Below are positions 22,877 through 31,226 of a DNA stretch of 42,768 bases, piece after piece. The stretch is from contig QHRD01000010.1 of the NCBI GenBank assembly GCA_003220005.1, positions 1 to 42,768 on the forward strand, written 5' to 3'. The number at the start of each line of letters is the position of its first letter. The first letter of the stretch is position 1. This stretch comes from Verrucomicrobiota bacterium. GTDB lineage: Bacteria > Verrucomicrobiota > Verrucomicrobiia > Chthoniobacterales > UBA10450. The notes under the pieces are model-generated. The model was not told the DNA's origin. It saw only the letters and a program-made list of their open reading frames with translations, and did no database searches. The position numbers and the translations under genes are program-made.

Positions 22877-23758
22877 GTGCATTTGGCTTGGCGATTTAAA
22901 GAGCGCGCGGGCGGCGTTGGCAAAAAAAAGCGGCCTTCGACGAGGCATGCACAGCCCGATTTCATGTCCATCGGAGCCCACAAAAGTGGAACGACATGGC
23001 TTTATCAGCAGCTCGACGCCCATCCGGATTTCTGGATGCCGCCTGTAAAGGAACTGCATTATTTTGATCAACTGAGCAGGGTCCAACACTCGGCCCCTCC
23101 ACGCTTCCGAGACGAGCGCGATCTTCATTTCTTTGAAAACCTGAACGCCCTCAGTGCCAAAACGCATGTGGACCTCGAGAATTACGGCCTACTGTTCGAA
23201 CCCAAGGCATCGCTTCTCTCCGGTGACATTTCCCCAAACTACTCGACGCTGAGTAGCAAACTCATACGCCAAATCGTCGGATATTTCCCACACTTAAAGG
23301 TGATCTTCCTTGCGCGTGATCCAGTGCAGAGATTCTGGTCGCACTTATCGATGGAAGTATATTACCGACAGATTAAGCCCTTTGACGCGACCAATATCGA
23401 CGAAGTCCATCGGAATTTGCTCCGCCGAGGAATGCATTTGCGTTCGTACCCGAGCACGGTCGTCGCGCGGTGGAAATGGTACATTCATCCAGACCGGTTT
23501 CGCGTCTATTTCTTTGATGATCTGCAAAGAAATCCCACTGAACTGCGACGATCCATTCTCGACTTCCTCGGTGCGGATCCGGATAAGCCAATCGACGAGT
23601 TAAGAGCGAATTACAACAGCTGGGGCGGGATGGAAAAGCTGCCGCTGACCAGCCAGGTGCGGTCGCATCTGGCTCACTTTTTCAAAAAAGAACTGAAAGC
23701 ATGCGCAGCGCGTTTGGGTGGACCAGCCAAAGCATGGCCGGCGCGCTACGGTTTTTGA
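22877..23758 (+). CDS. PAPS-dependent sulfotransferase
   Basis: Transfers sulfate from PAPS to a hydroxyl or amine. The 5'-phosphosulfate loop is GAHKSGTTWLYQQL (about 33-46 from the chosen start), and the 3'-phosphate motif is LARDPVQRFWSHL (about 139-151). Length near 290-305 aa is normal. The start is uncertain: TTG codons at 22838/22841 or GTG 22877; no clear SD. Acceptor unknown; the sulfatase at 41 kb is too distant to link. Confidence 0.82.
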   Translation: MHLAWRFKERAGGVGKKKRPSTRHAQPDFMSIGAHKSGTTWLYQQLDAHPDFWMPPVKELHYFDQLSRVQHSAPPRFRDERDLHFFENLNALSAKTHVDLENYGLLFEPKASLLSGDISPNYSTLSSKLIRQIVGYFPHLKVIFLARDPVQRFWSHLSMEVYYRQIKPFDATNIDEVHRNLLRRGMHLRSYPSTVVARWKWYIHPDRFRVYFFDDLQRNPTELRRSILDFLGADPDKPIDELRANYNSWGGMEKLPLTSQVRSHLAHFFKKELKACAARLGGPAKAWPARYGF

Positions 23759-23771
23759 TTGCGCATTTCTC

Positions 23772-23824
23772 GTAGGTACGGACGGAGCGCTGCGCCGTCC
23801 GGACATCGCAGCGGGATGTCCCTA
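23772..23824. repeat. double-hairpin element GTAGG...CTAG
   Basis: GGACGG-agcgctgcg-CCGTCC and GGACATC-gcagcgg-GATGTCC directly in series, bounded by CGTAGG and CCTAG. The HxlR stop codon TAG (read from the minus strand) lies on its right edge. Confidence 0.65.
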
Positions 23825-24199
23825 GCCTTCTGCTGCTTGTTTCGCCCGGGCGCGATTCGCCTGAAGCTCAGCAAGATGCTTTTCCGACCAGCGACAAAGC
23901 GCGTGCAACGGCTCAATCAAGGTCCGGCCCAATCTCGTCAGTGAATATTCCACTTTCGGCGGCACGACTGGATGCACTTTACGTTGCACGAGGCCGTCGC
24001 GCTCGAGACTACGCAGAGTCTGCGTAAGCATTTTTTGCGAAATCCCACCGATCGCGCGTTGCAGTTCTGCATAACGCATCGTGCCCCGCGCAAGGATCTG
24101 AATCACAAGCGCCGTCCATTTGTCGGCAATCCGCTCGAGCACAAGTCGTGACGGGCATTGCGGTTCCAAGACTGATGGAGGAGAAGACGTTTTGGGCAT
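23822..24199 (-). CDS. HxlR-family transcriptional regulator
   Basis: About 125-aa winged-helix regulator of the HxlR/MarR-like group. The CPSRLVLERIADKWTALVI block, RYAELQRAIGGISQKMLTQTLRSLERDGLV recognition helix and VEYSLTRLGRTL wing are typical. The conserved redox-type Cys (in CPS, about residue 15) is present, as in quinone/aldehyde sensors such as YodB and HypR. ATG 24199 is chosen; the ORF-track start adds 57 non-conserved residues reaching into the divergent protease gene. It probably controls itself or the divergent gene. Confidence 0.86.
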   Translation of the reverse strand: MPKTSSPPSVLEPQCPSRLVLERIADKWTALVIQILARGTMRYAELQRAIGGISQKMLTQTLRSLERDGLVQRKVHPVVPPKVEYSLTRLGRTLIEPLHALCRWSEKHLAELQANRARAKQAAEG

Positions 24200-24309
24200 G
24201 CCTGCTTGTACTCCAAGCGCCAGCGGAGAGCAACATCCCAAATGATATGTATGGATCGGATTGGCCTGTAGTTGACGAATGGATTGGCAAGTTCGAAATT
24301 TCTCATCGT

Positions 24310-25362
24310 ATGATGACAACGACAAATTTGGAACGGGCTGCGCGCCCAGAATTCTTGTTTGGCGAAGCAAATTCAGAGGGCCGCTCGGCTAATCAAATGA
24401 CAACCCCGAAAGCTTTCGGGGCTGATGCGGCGCTTTTAGACGAATACTCGCGCGCAGTGGTCAGCGCGGTTGAGCGCGTCGCGCCTTCCGTGGTGAACAT
24501 CGAAGTCCAACAACGAGGCAAAAATCAGCGGCGCGACAACGGCGGAAACGGCTCGGGATTTATGATTACTCCCGATGGTTTCATTTTAACCAATAGCCAT
24601 GTCGTCCACGCGGCAACGCGCATCATCGTGAATCTCTCGGGCGGCCGCGATTATCCGGCACAGCTCATTGGCGATGATCCAGAAACCGATCTGGCAGTGA
24701 TCCGAATCGATGCGCCGCAGTTAGTTCACGTGCGCCTGGCCGATTCCGAAGGCTTGCGGGTTGGCCAGCTCGCGATCGCAATCGGCAATCCATTCGGCTT
24801 TCAAGCAAGCGTGACCGCCGGTGTGATCAGCGCGCTCGGGCGCTCAATGTATTCGCAATCGGGTCGTTTGATCGACAACATCATTCAGACCGACGCCGCA
24901 CTGAATCCGGGCAATTCCGGCGGGCCGCTGGTCAACTCCGCGGGCGAAGTAATCGGCGTGAACACGGCGATGATTCGCCCCGCCCAGGGCATCTGCTTTG
25001 CGATTGCGAGCAACACAGCCAGGCTTGTCGCTGGATGGCTAATCCGGGACGGAAGAATCCGACGCAGCTACATCGGTGTCGCCGGTCAAAATGTGCCGCT
25101 GCATCGGCGCGTGGTTCGGTTTTATAATTTACCGCTCGAAACAGGCGTGCTCGTTGTCTCCATTGAGAAGAACAGTCCGGCTGAACCCGCTGGATTGCGA
25201 GAGGGCGATCTCATTGTGGCGTTCAATGGCCAGCCGATTGGGAGCGTGCACGATCTGCACAAGATTTTGGTCGGCGAACAAATTGGCGTTAGCGCCAGTC
25301 TCACGGTCATTCGGCAGACTGAAAAACTGGAGCTAACCATTCTACCCGCTGAATCGCGCTAA
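24310..25362 (+). CDS. HtrA/DegP-like S1C serine protease
   Basis: About 350 aa: trypsin-like domain plus one C-terminal PDZ domain. The catalytic His is in TNSHVVHA, the Asp in ETDLAVIR and the Ser in NPGNSGGPLV; the oxyanion loop context is normal, so it should be active. ATG 24310 is chosen because the ORF-track start (24148) lies inside the divergent HxlR gene. No signal peptide or membrane anchor is apparent with this start, unlike most HtrA proteins, so it may be cytoplasmic. PDZ region: IEKNSPAEPAGLREGDLIVAFNG. Confidence 0.87.
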   Translation: MMTTTNLERAARPEFLFGEANSEGRSANQMTTPKAFGADAALLDEYSRAVVSAVERVAPSVVNIEVQQRGKNQRRDNGGNGSGFMITPDGFILTNSHVVHAATRIIVNLSGGRDYPAQLIGDDPETDLAVIRIDAPQLVHVRLADSEGLRVGQLAIAIGNPFGFQASVTAGVISALGRSMYSQSGRLIDNIIQTDAALNPGNSGGPLVNSAGEVIGVNTAMIRPAQGICFAIASNTARLVAGWLIRDGRIRRSYIGVAGQNVPLHRRVVRFYNLPLETGVLVVSIEKNSPAEPAGLREGDLIVAFNGQPIGSVHDLHKILVGEQIGVSASLTVIRQTEKLELTILPAESR

Positions 25363-25427
25363 CTGGGGCGAAATGCTGCAGCGTCCTCGACAGCGCGGCG
25401 TGATCTCCTTACCATTCATCCTTCTTG

Positions 25428-26717
25428 ATGAAAATTCTGGTCATTGGCAGCGGCGGCCGTGAACACGCGCTCGCGTGGAAACTCCGACAATCTCCACATG
25501 CAGACCGGATTTTCTGCGCGCCGGGAAACGCCGGCACTGCCGACGTTGGTGAGAATGTCGCGATTCCCGTGAGTGATTTGGGGGCGCTCGTTCGGTTCGC
25601 CAAGGAAAATCATGTCGGTTTAACAGTGGTTGGTCCAGACGATCCGCTTGCTGCGGGAATTGTCGATCTGTTCACTGCTGAAAAATTGCGCGCGTTTGGT
25701 CCGACCAAATCGGCGGCACGCATCGAGGCGTCTAAAATTTTCGCGAAAGAGCTGATGCGCGCGCAGGAAATCCCCACTGCCGAAGCGCGCACATTTTCCG
25801 ATAGCGGCGAGGCGCTGCGTTATTGCGAGCAAGTTAAATTTCCCGTCGTGATCAAGGCGGACGGCCTCGCGCTTGGCAAAGGCGTAATCGTTGCAACCGA
25901 TCTTACTACAGTGCAATCCACGATCAATGAGATGATGAATGAACGCCGGTTCGGCGACGCAGGCCGGCGCATCGTCATCGAGGAATTTTTGTGCGGTACG
26001 GAATGTTCGCTGCACGCGCTAGTCGACGGAAAAAATTATCTTCTGTTGCAATCGGCCCGCGATCACAAGCGTGCGCTGGACGGCGATCAGGGTCCGAACA
26101 CGGGCGGGATGGGCGCCTTCAGCCCTGCCAATAATTGGGACAGCAAGTTGCAATCTCGGTTCGAGACGGAGATCATGCAGCCCCTGCTGCGTGGTTTCCT
26201 CCAACAGGGAATCCAATTTCGCGGACTTCTTTATCCGGGCTTGATCATCACCAGCGAAGGCGCGCGCGTACTGGAATTCAATTGTCGTTTCGGCGACCCG
26301 GAGACGCAGGCGCTTTTGCCCCGAATGAAATCGGATTTGCTGCCGCTCCTAGAAGCGACGATCGATGGAAGAATCGCGGCTTGTTCAATCGAATGGGATA
26401 CGCGCGCTGCGGTGACCGTCGTGCTCGCGTCTGGCGGTTATCCAGGCAAATACGAAACCGGAAAAACGATTTCTGGTCTCGAAGAGGCAGCAAAGCTCAG
26501 AGATGTTCAGATTTTTCACGCGGGAACCAAACGTGCCAATGGCGAAGTCAAGACTTCAGGCGGTCGCGTCCTCGCAATCACGGCGCTTGGGGAAACCATT
26601 GAAGACGCGCGCGAACGCGCCTACGAAGCCGCTGCGCGCATCCATTTCGAGAACTGTCATTACAGGCGCGACATTGCTCTGAGTGCTGTTGCGGCTAACA
26701 TCGACCAATTACCGTGA
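25428..26717 (+). CDS. purD: phosphoribosylamine-glycine ligase
   Basis: ATP-grasp enzyme making glycinamide ribonucleotide in purine synthesis. Signature elements: KILVIGSGGREHALAWKL at the N-terminus, VIKADGLALGKGVIV (ATP-binding Lys, about 145-159), DHKRALDGDQGPNTGGMGAF and LEFNCRFGDPETQ (metal/ATP ligands). ATG 25428 is chosen over the TTG one codon earlier. About 429 aa is normal. The stop overlaps the next gene in TGATG, indicating translational coupling. Confidence 0.96.
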   Translation: MKILVIGSGGREHALAWKLRQSPHADRIFCAPGNAGTADVGENVAIPVSDLGALVRFAKENHVGLTVVGPDDPLAAGIVDLFTAEKLRAFGPTKSAARIEASKIFAKELMRAQEIPTAEARTFSDSGEALRYCEQVKFPVVIKADGLALGKGVIVATDLTTVQSTINEMMNERRFGDAGRRIVIEEFLCGTECSLHALVDGKNYLLLQSARDHKRALDGDQGPNTGGMGAFSPANNWDSKLQSRFETEIMQPLLRGFLQQGIQFRGLLYPGLIITSEGARVLEFNCRFGDPETQALLPRMKSDLLPLLEATIDGRIAACSIEWDTRAAVTVVLASGGYPGKYETGKTISGLEEAAKLRDVQIFHAGTKRANGEVKTSGGRVLAITALGETIEDARERAYEAAARIHFENCHYRRDIALSAVAANIDQLP

Positions 26718-27859
26718 TGTCTCGATTTCTACAGGCAATGTTTGCCATCTCACTTTTCGCTGTGAATCTCGGCGCGCAATCGCCGGCGCAATCGTCGCCT
26801 TCACCAGCGCCATCAGGAAAGATGCCGCCAACGCAGTCGAAATCGCCTGCAGCGCCAGCGGCTTCGCCGTCGGCCACGCCGACTACGGAAGATTTGGTCA
26901 ATTCGTTAGGTCCAGCCGATCTACAGGCGGTCATCACGCTGCTGAAAAGTAATTTCACGGATCCAGACGCAATCACCGACACGGAGCTGAATCGGGCAAC
27001 CGTCGAAGGACTGCTCGTGCGGCTGCCGCGCGGCGTAATGCTTTTGCCCGGCAAGGAAAACCCATCGCCCGGACCGCCAAGCGCTTTTTACAGCGAGGTC
27101 ATCGCAGGAAGTATCGGGTACCTGCGTCTTGGGTCGTTGAACAGCACGAATCTTCAAGCCTTTGACAAAACTCTCAGCAATTTCACCGGCAAAAAGATGA
27201 ACGCGCTTATCGTCGATCTTCGTGCCAGTCAGGCAACGGATGATTTGCCGTTGGCTGTGGAATTTGCGAAGCGCTTTTGCCCGAAAGGGAAAGCGATTTT
27301 AACTTTGCGCAAGCCAGCTGGACGTCAGGATCGCGTATTTAATTCTGATCGTGATCCGGTATTTCGCGGCCTGGTGATGGTGCTGGCCGATGGCGATACA
27401 GCCGGCGCGGCCGAAGCAATCGGCGCTGCACTGCGTTTTTACGACAAGGCGCTGGTCATGGGACAACCGACCGCGGGTCGCGCGGCGGAATACTCAGATT
27501 TACCATTGCCGAATGGCAAACTTCTGCGTCTTGCCGTGGCTGAAATGATTTCGCCTGATGGGCGTTCATTATTTCCGGAGGGAATAAAGCCGGACTTGCC
27601 TGTCGAAATGTCGTTGGCTGAGAAGCGGCAGATTTTTCAACTGAGCGGCGAAAAGGGAATGAGCCCGTTTGTTTACGAAGCGGGCCGACCGCATATGAAC
27701 GAAGCAGCGCTCCTGGCCGGAACCAATCCCGAGGTGGAAGCAGCGGAAGCAGCGCAGCAACGCCGTGGACGCGCGCCCGAAAAGCAGGCGCCGCACGATC
27801 CAGTCTTGCAACGCGCGCTGGATGTGATCACCTCGCTGGAGGTTTATCAAAAAAGATAG
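26717..27859 (+). CDS. exported S41-like protein, probably catalytically dead
   Basis: About 380 aa with a signal peptide (MSRFLQAMFAISLFAVNLGA), a Pro/Ser/Ala-rich linker to about residue 55, then a tail-specific-protease (S41/CtpA) fold with IGYLRLGSLN and MNALIVDLRAS. In active S41 enzymes the nucleophile segment reads like N-E-x-(S/T)-A-S-(A/S)-(A/S)-E; here it is ADGDTAGAAEA, with Gly at the serine position, and the following catalytic Lys region G-x-x-T-x-G-K is GQPTAGRA, with Arg. So it is likely a pseudoprotease or binding protein. No PDZ domain is evident. Starts inside the purD stop (TGATG). Confidence 0.78.
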   Translation: MSRFLQAMFAISLFAVNLGAQSPAQSSPSPAPSGKMPPTQSKSPAAPAASPSATPTTEDLVNSLGPADLQAVITLLKSNFTDPDAITDTELNRATVEGLLVRLPRGVMLLPGKENPSPGPPSAFYSEVIAGSIGYLRLGSLNSTNLQAFDKTLSNFTGKKMNALIVDLRASQATDDLPLAVEFAKRFCPKGKAILTLRKPAGRQDRVFNSDRDPVFRGLVMVLADGDTAGAAEAIGAALRFYDKALVMGQPTAGRAAEYSDLPLPNGKLLRLAVAEMISPDGRSLFPEGIKPDLPVEMSLAEKRQIFQLSGEKGMSPFVYEAGRPHMNEAALLAGTNPEVEAAEAAQQRRGRAPEKQAPHDPVLQRALDVITSLEVYQKR

Positions 27860-27886
27860 GCTCGGGTTCGTTCATCTGAGTTGACG

Positions 27887-27914
27887 AGATCCCTCGACTT
27901 TGCTCAAAATGACG
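27887..27914. repeat. right-arm fragment of inverted repeat family A at the rnc start
   Basis: AGATCCCTCGACTTTGCTCAAAATGACG corresponds to the right arm of family A. The ORF-track start of RNase III (TTG 27881) reads through it as MTRSLDFAQNDGD. Confidence 0.65.
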
Positions 27915-27919
27915 GGGAC

Positions 27920-28624
27920 GTGACACCGCTTGAAGAACGCATCGGTTACAAATTCCGCAATTCGCTATTGCTGGCTGAAGCGCTTACACACCCAAGCCTC
28001 GGTCACGAGGCGCAACGTTATCATTTCGATTATCAGCGCCTGGAATTTTTGGGAGACGCCGTTCTCCAACTCGTAATTACCGAATATTTGTTTCAACATT
28101 TTCGAATCGAAGCCGAAGGACAACTGACCAAATTGCGTTCGCGGCTGGTGTCTCGCGAAGCATTGAGGATGCATGCCGCCGCGCTCGGCCTCGGGCATTA
28201 CATTTTGATGGGACGCGGCGAAGAAGCCAGCGGTGGCCGGGAACGAACATCCACATTGGCTGATGCATTCGAAGCGCTAATCGGCGCGCTTTATCTCGAC
28301 GGCGGCCTCGAGGTGGCCAAGAATTTCATCTTGGCGCAGACCAGTGCTGATCTTGAGGAGCTTGCGGAAAAGCCGGTGGACATTAATCCCAAAGGCGATC
28401 TTCAGGAGTTGTTGCAAAGCATATCACCGCACAGTCCGGGATATGAGTTGGTCTCGCAGACTGGGCCGGAACATGAAAAGACGTTTGTCTCGCAGGTTGT
28501 CTGGGAGGGAATTGTTCTTGGCCAGGGCACTGGCCGCAGCAAAAAACAGGCAGAGACCGCGGCTGCCCTCGAAGCGCTGAAATTGAAACTCTGGGAAAAA
28601 GAACGCGAAAGAGAAAGCGCCTGA
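27920..28624 (+). CDS. rnc: ribonuclease III
   Basis: Double-strand-specific endonuclease for rRNA and mRNA processing. The RNase III signature RLEFLGDAVLQL (about residues 36-47) and the DAFEALIGALYLDGG block carry the Mg2+ ligands; a C-terminal double-stranded RNA-binding domain spans about residues 155-230 (ending KKQAETAAALEALK). The GTG at 27920 (MTPLEERIGYKF) is preferred because the upstream ORF part is encoded by a dispersed repeat. The family is complete, so the enzyme should be active. Confidence 0.95.
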   Translation: MTPLEERIGYKFRNSLLLAEALTHPSLGHEAQRYHFDYQRLEFLGDAVLQLVITEYLFQHFRIEAEGQLTKLRSRLVSREALRMHAAALGLGHYILMGRGEEASGGRERTSTLADAFEALIGALYLDGGLEVAKNFILAQTSADLEELAEKPVDINPKGDLQELLQSISPHSPGYELVSQTGPEHEKTFVSQVVWEGIVLGQGTGRSKKQAETAAALEALKLKLWEKERERESA

Positions 28625-28627
28625 GAT

Positions 28628-29569
28628 TCATGTAGCGGGGACGAACTGCGGAGCCGTCCGTGGTTCGGCCGTCGTTCGCGCCTCACCCATTCGAATGGAA
28701 TGCCTGAGCGCGTCGAGATTTTTGCCGGGAGGCAACGTCCACCGAAAGTGTTGCGAAATCGACTCAGTCACAAAATTCTTCGCCCGCGTAATCGCCTCTT
28801 CCAGCGACAGGCCGGACGCAATACCGGCGGTAATCGCCGCTGAATAGGTGCAACCAGTTCCGTGCGTTGCGACGCCGCGGACGAATGGCGCCGAGAACTC
28901 GATAACTTTTCCATCGATGAAAAGAAGATCGACGGCGTCCCTGCCTTGGAGATGACCCCCTTTGAGAAGGATTGCGGTTCCAAATTTTTTCTCCAGCTCG
29001 TTCCCGGCACGATGCATCGCTTGCCGATCTTTGATTTCCGTTCCGAGCAACCGCTCTGCTTCATTGAGATTTGGCGTAATCAAGCTGGCGAGCGGAAATA
29101 ACTTCTTCTCGTAAGCGTAGAGGGCCGCTGGTCCAAGAAGCATATCACCGCTCGTGGCGACAATGACCGGATCGATCACAATTGGAATGCGTTGCGCAGA
29201 CCTTCGGCCTTTGCCCCTTATCGCCTTCGCCACAGCAAAAATGATTTCCGCGGAGCACAGCAGGCCCGTCTTGATCGCGTCGATCGGGAAATTTCTAACC
29301 AGCACTTCGATTTGCTCGCCAATAATTTCCGCGCTCACCGGCTCAATCCCCGAAACTTTTCCTGGAATTTCCGCCACAACGCAGGTGACGGCGGTCAACC
29401 CATAAACATCGAGAGCGAAAAACGTCTTCAGGTCGGCCTGAATGCCAGCGCCAGCGCTGCTGTCCGAGCCTGCGATGGTTAGCGCGACAGGCGACGTTCG
29501 AAATTGGCCCTGGGTGTTCTTCTTTGAAACGGCACGCCTCCGGCGCGCCCGGCGGTCGCGCCCTACCAT
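28628..29569 (-). CDS. thiD: hydroxymethylpyrimidine / phosphomethylpyrimidine kinase
   Basis: Phosphorylates HMP and HMP-P for thiamine synthesis. The ribokinase-fold blocks VALTIAGSDSSAGAGIQADLK, GLTAVTCVVA, PVIVATSGDMLL and the ATP/anion-hole GVATHGTGCTYSAAI are intact. The ATG at 29569 directly abuts the ferredoxin TAA stop, and no alternative start exists before the conserved region. The first ~14 residues (VGRDRRARRRRA) are encoded by a repeat whose 26-nt core recurs at 38634-38659, and the C-terminal tail (ARTTAEPRTAPQFVPAT) lies over another palindrome. The core enzyme appears complete. Confidence 0.93.
   Translation of the reverse strand: MVGRDRRARRRRAVSKKNTQGQFRTSPVALTIAGSDSSAGAGIQADLKTFFALDVYGLTAVTCVVAEIPGKVSGIEPVSAEIIGEQIEVLVRNFPIDAIKTGLLCSAEIIFAVAKAIRGKGRRSAQRIPIVIDPVIVATSGDMLLGPAALYAYEKKLFPLASLITPNLNEAERLLGTEIKDRQAMHRAGNELEKKFGTAILLKGGHLQGRDAVDLLFIDGKVIEFSAPFVRGVATHGTGCTYSAAITAGIASGLSLEEAITRAKNFVTESISQHFRWTLPPGKNLDALRHSIRMGEARTTAEPRTAPQFVPAT
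28632..28665. repeat. hairpin-type repeat overlapping the thiD 3' end
   Basis: GTAGCGGGGACGAACTGCGGAGCCGTCCGTGG begins with GTAG and has GGACG...CGTCC pairing. It encodes the last residues of ThiD. Confidence 0.5.
29542..29567. repeat. 26-nt repeat at the thiD 5' end
   Basis: GGCGCGCCCGGCGGTCGCGC followed by CCTACC; identical over 26 nt to 38634-38659 after nuoI. It starts right next to the thiD ATG. Confidence 0.8.
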
Positions 29570-29809
29570 TTACGCGCCGTTCCCGTCGTTGCCGATTGCT
29601 TCGACCGGACAGCCTTCCATCGCTTCTTTGCAGAGTCCTTCTTCGTCAGGCGTCTCTGGCTGTTTATAGACGTAGGAATGGCCGCCGTCATCGTTTCGCT
29701 TGAAATTGCCGGGTGCCGTTTCGCGACACAAATCGCAGTCGATGCATTGATCATCTACATAAAACTTGCCGGATACGTTCTCGGCGTATTTGTTTGCGGC
29801 ATCGGCCAT
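29570..29809 (-). CDS. 4Fe-4S ferredoxin
   Basis: 79-aa single-cluster ferredoxin: CIDCDLC near residues 22-28 and C...CPVEAI near 59-70 supply the four cysteines. The acidic middle (DDGGHSYVYKQPETPDEEG) is typical of this group. It is an electron carrier in the cytoplasm with unidentified partner. Directly followed by thiD on the same strand with no spacer (TAA then ATG). Confidence 0.88.
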   Translation of the reverse strand: MADAANKYAENVSGKFYVDDQCIDCDLCRETAPGNFKRNDDGGHSYVYKQPETPDEEGLCKEAMEGCPVEAIGNDGNGA

Positions 29810-30054
29810 GATCTTTTCCCGTAAAAAGTGAAGTGGAACGTTAGAAGGAAACGCTCGCTACGCAATCAATTTGGCCGCTGAGGAGCTTGCGCGCAACCCT
29901 CACGCCCAGTTGCCGCGTTAAGTCGCCTGCTCGCGAATCCGTTCGGAGTTGAAACCTCGCAGCCGAAAGCCCACTATCACTCGATTCTTGGTAGTCTTAA
30001 CCAATCTGCTGATTCCGCGATTTAAAGGTTCAATGCCCCACCTATCCCTGCCTG

Positions 30055-30297
30055 ATGAAAAAAGAAGCTGCTAAAAGTCTCCGGGTTTTCGCCATTGAAC
30101 TGGCCGTGTATTCGGTTCTGGTCATTTGCTATTTCTTCTTGGTTCTTAATCTCTTGGGGAACTGGCTGTATCGGCTCGAAGCGCAACATCGCTATACTTA
30201 TGCCGGCGTCGCCATTCTGCTCATCGCCGGCCAGGCCGTTGTCCTGGACACGGTGACGACGCTTTTGTTTCGCCTCCTCCGGGGCCGCTGGAAATAA
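30055..30297 (+). CDS. small two-helix membrane protein
   Basis: 80 aa, two predicted transmembrane helices (about residues 11-35 and 49-70), positive-inside ends (MKKEAAK, RLLRGRWK). It lies 3 nt before the TauE/SafE exporter and may be co-translated with it. Family not recognised. The 245-nt region upstream to the ferredoxin shows nothing else. Confidence 0.62.
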   Translation: MKKEAAKSLRVFAIELAVYSVLVICYFFLVLNLLGNWLYRLEAQHRYTYAGVAILLIAGQAVVLDTVTTLLFRLLRGRWK

Positions 30298-30300
30298 CTA

Positions 30301-31224
30301 ATGTTTTTCCCAATCTCCCACGCGCACATCAACCCGATTTATCTCGCGGTTGTCGGATTTGTCATTGGCATCCTGGGCGGATTCTTTGGCGTCGGCGGAA
30401 GTTTCATTGCCGGCCCGGCGCTGCGCTTGATGGGAGTGGATTGGAATTACGCGGTTGGAACGGACCTGGCGCATATCGTTGGCAAATCGATAGTAGCGGC
30501 AAAGCAGCACCGCGCGCTGGGCAATGTCGATCTCAAACTGGGATTCATCATGGCATTTGGAACGATTGCCGGCGCCGAATGTGGCGCGCAGTTGATTCAG
30601 GCGCTAAAGCGCGCCGGCAACGTGAACATAGTAGTCAGCTATGTCGCGATCGTCGTCTATTTTGGCATCGCCGTATTCATGCTCTGGGAGAGCCGAAAAA
30701 CGCTGCGATCGGTCAGAGGCCGATCACAGCGCGGGCTGGTCAAAGGTGCAAAGTCAAAAAAAGACCACTCCGCATTCAGCCCTGTCACGCGGAATATTCA
30801 ACGGCTGAAAATTTGGCCGATGATCACACTGCCCACCTCAGGCATACGAATTTCGTTCTGGACCATTCTTGTGGTCGCCTTTGTTGGGGGCGTCTTCAGC
30901 GGTTTTCTTGGGGGCGGCGCAGGTTACATCCGTATGCCTTCGATGGTTTACGTGCTGGGAATACCCACCCATCTCGCAGTGGGAACAGATCTTTTCGAGA
31001 TCGTCATTTCCGCCAGTTATGGAACGATTAGCCACGCGATCAAAGGCAACGTGGATATTCTGATCGCGCTTGTAATGCACACAGGCGCGGCTATTGGCGC
31101 GCAAATTGGCGCAGTCGCGACACAATATTTTGCCGGCCCGAAAATCCGTCTTGCGTTTGTCCCCCTGCCATTGATCGGCGCGGCCATCGTGATTTACACG
31201 CTCTTGACCGGCCACAAACTTTAG
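30301..31224 (+). CDS. TauE/SafE family sulfite/sulfonate-type exporter
   Basis: 307 aa with about eight hydrophobic helices in two halves, each starting with the family-type glycine-rich motif: FVIGILGGFFGVGGSF near residue 20 and FVGGVFSGFLGGGAGYIRMP near residue 197. This two-repeat DUF81 architecture belongs to transporters for sulfite, sulfoacetate or similar small anions. Operon with the small membrane protein upstream and the Usp downstream (2 nt after). Confidence 0.9.
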   Translation: MFFPISHAHINPIYLAVVGFVIGILGGFFGVGGSFIAGPALRLMGVDWNYAVGTDLAHIVGKSIVAAKQHRALGNVDLKLGFIMAFGTIAGAECGAQLIQALKRAGNVNIVVSYVAIVVYFGIAVFMLWESRKTLRSVRGRSQRGLVKGAKSKKDHSAFSPVTRNIQRLKIWPMITLPTSGIRISFWTILVVAFVGGVFSGFLGGGAGYIRMPSMVYVLGIPTHLAVGTDLFEIVISASYGTISHAIKGNVDILIALVMHTGAAIGAQIGAVATQYFAGPKIRLAFVPLPLIGAAIVIYTLLTGHKL

Positions 31225-31226
31225 CA

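Noticed and set aside
29570-29809. TPP riboswitch before thiD
   Set aside because: thiD directly follows the ferredoxin gene with no leader; no thi-box sequence seen upstream of the ferredoxin gene.
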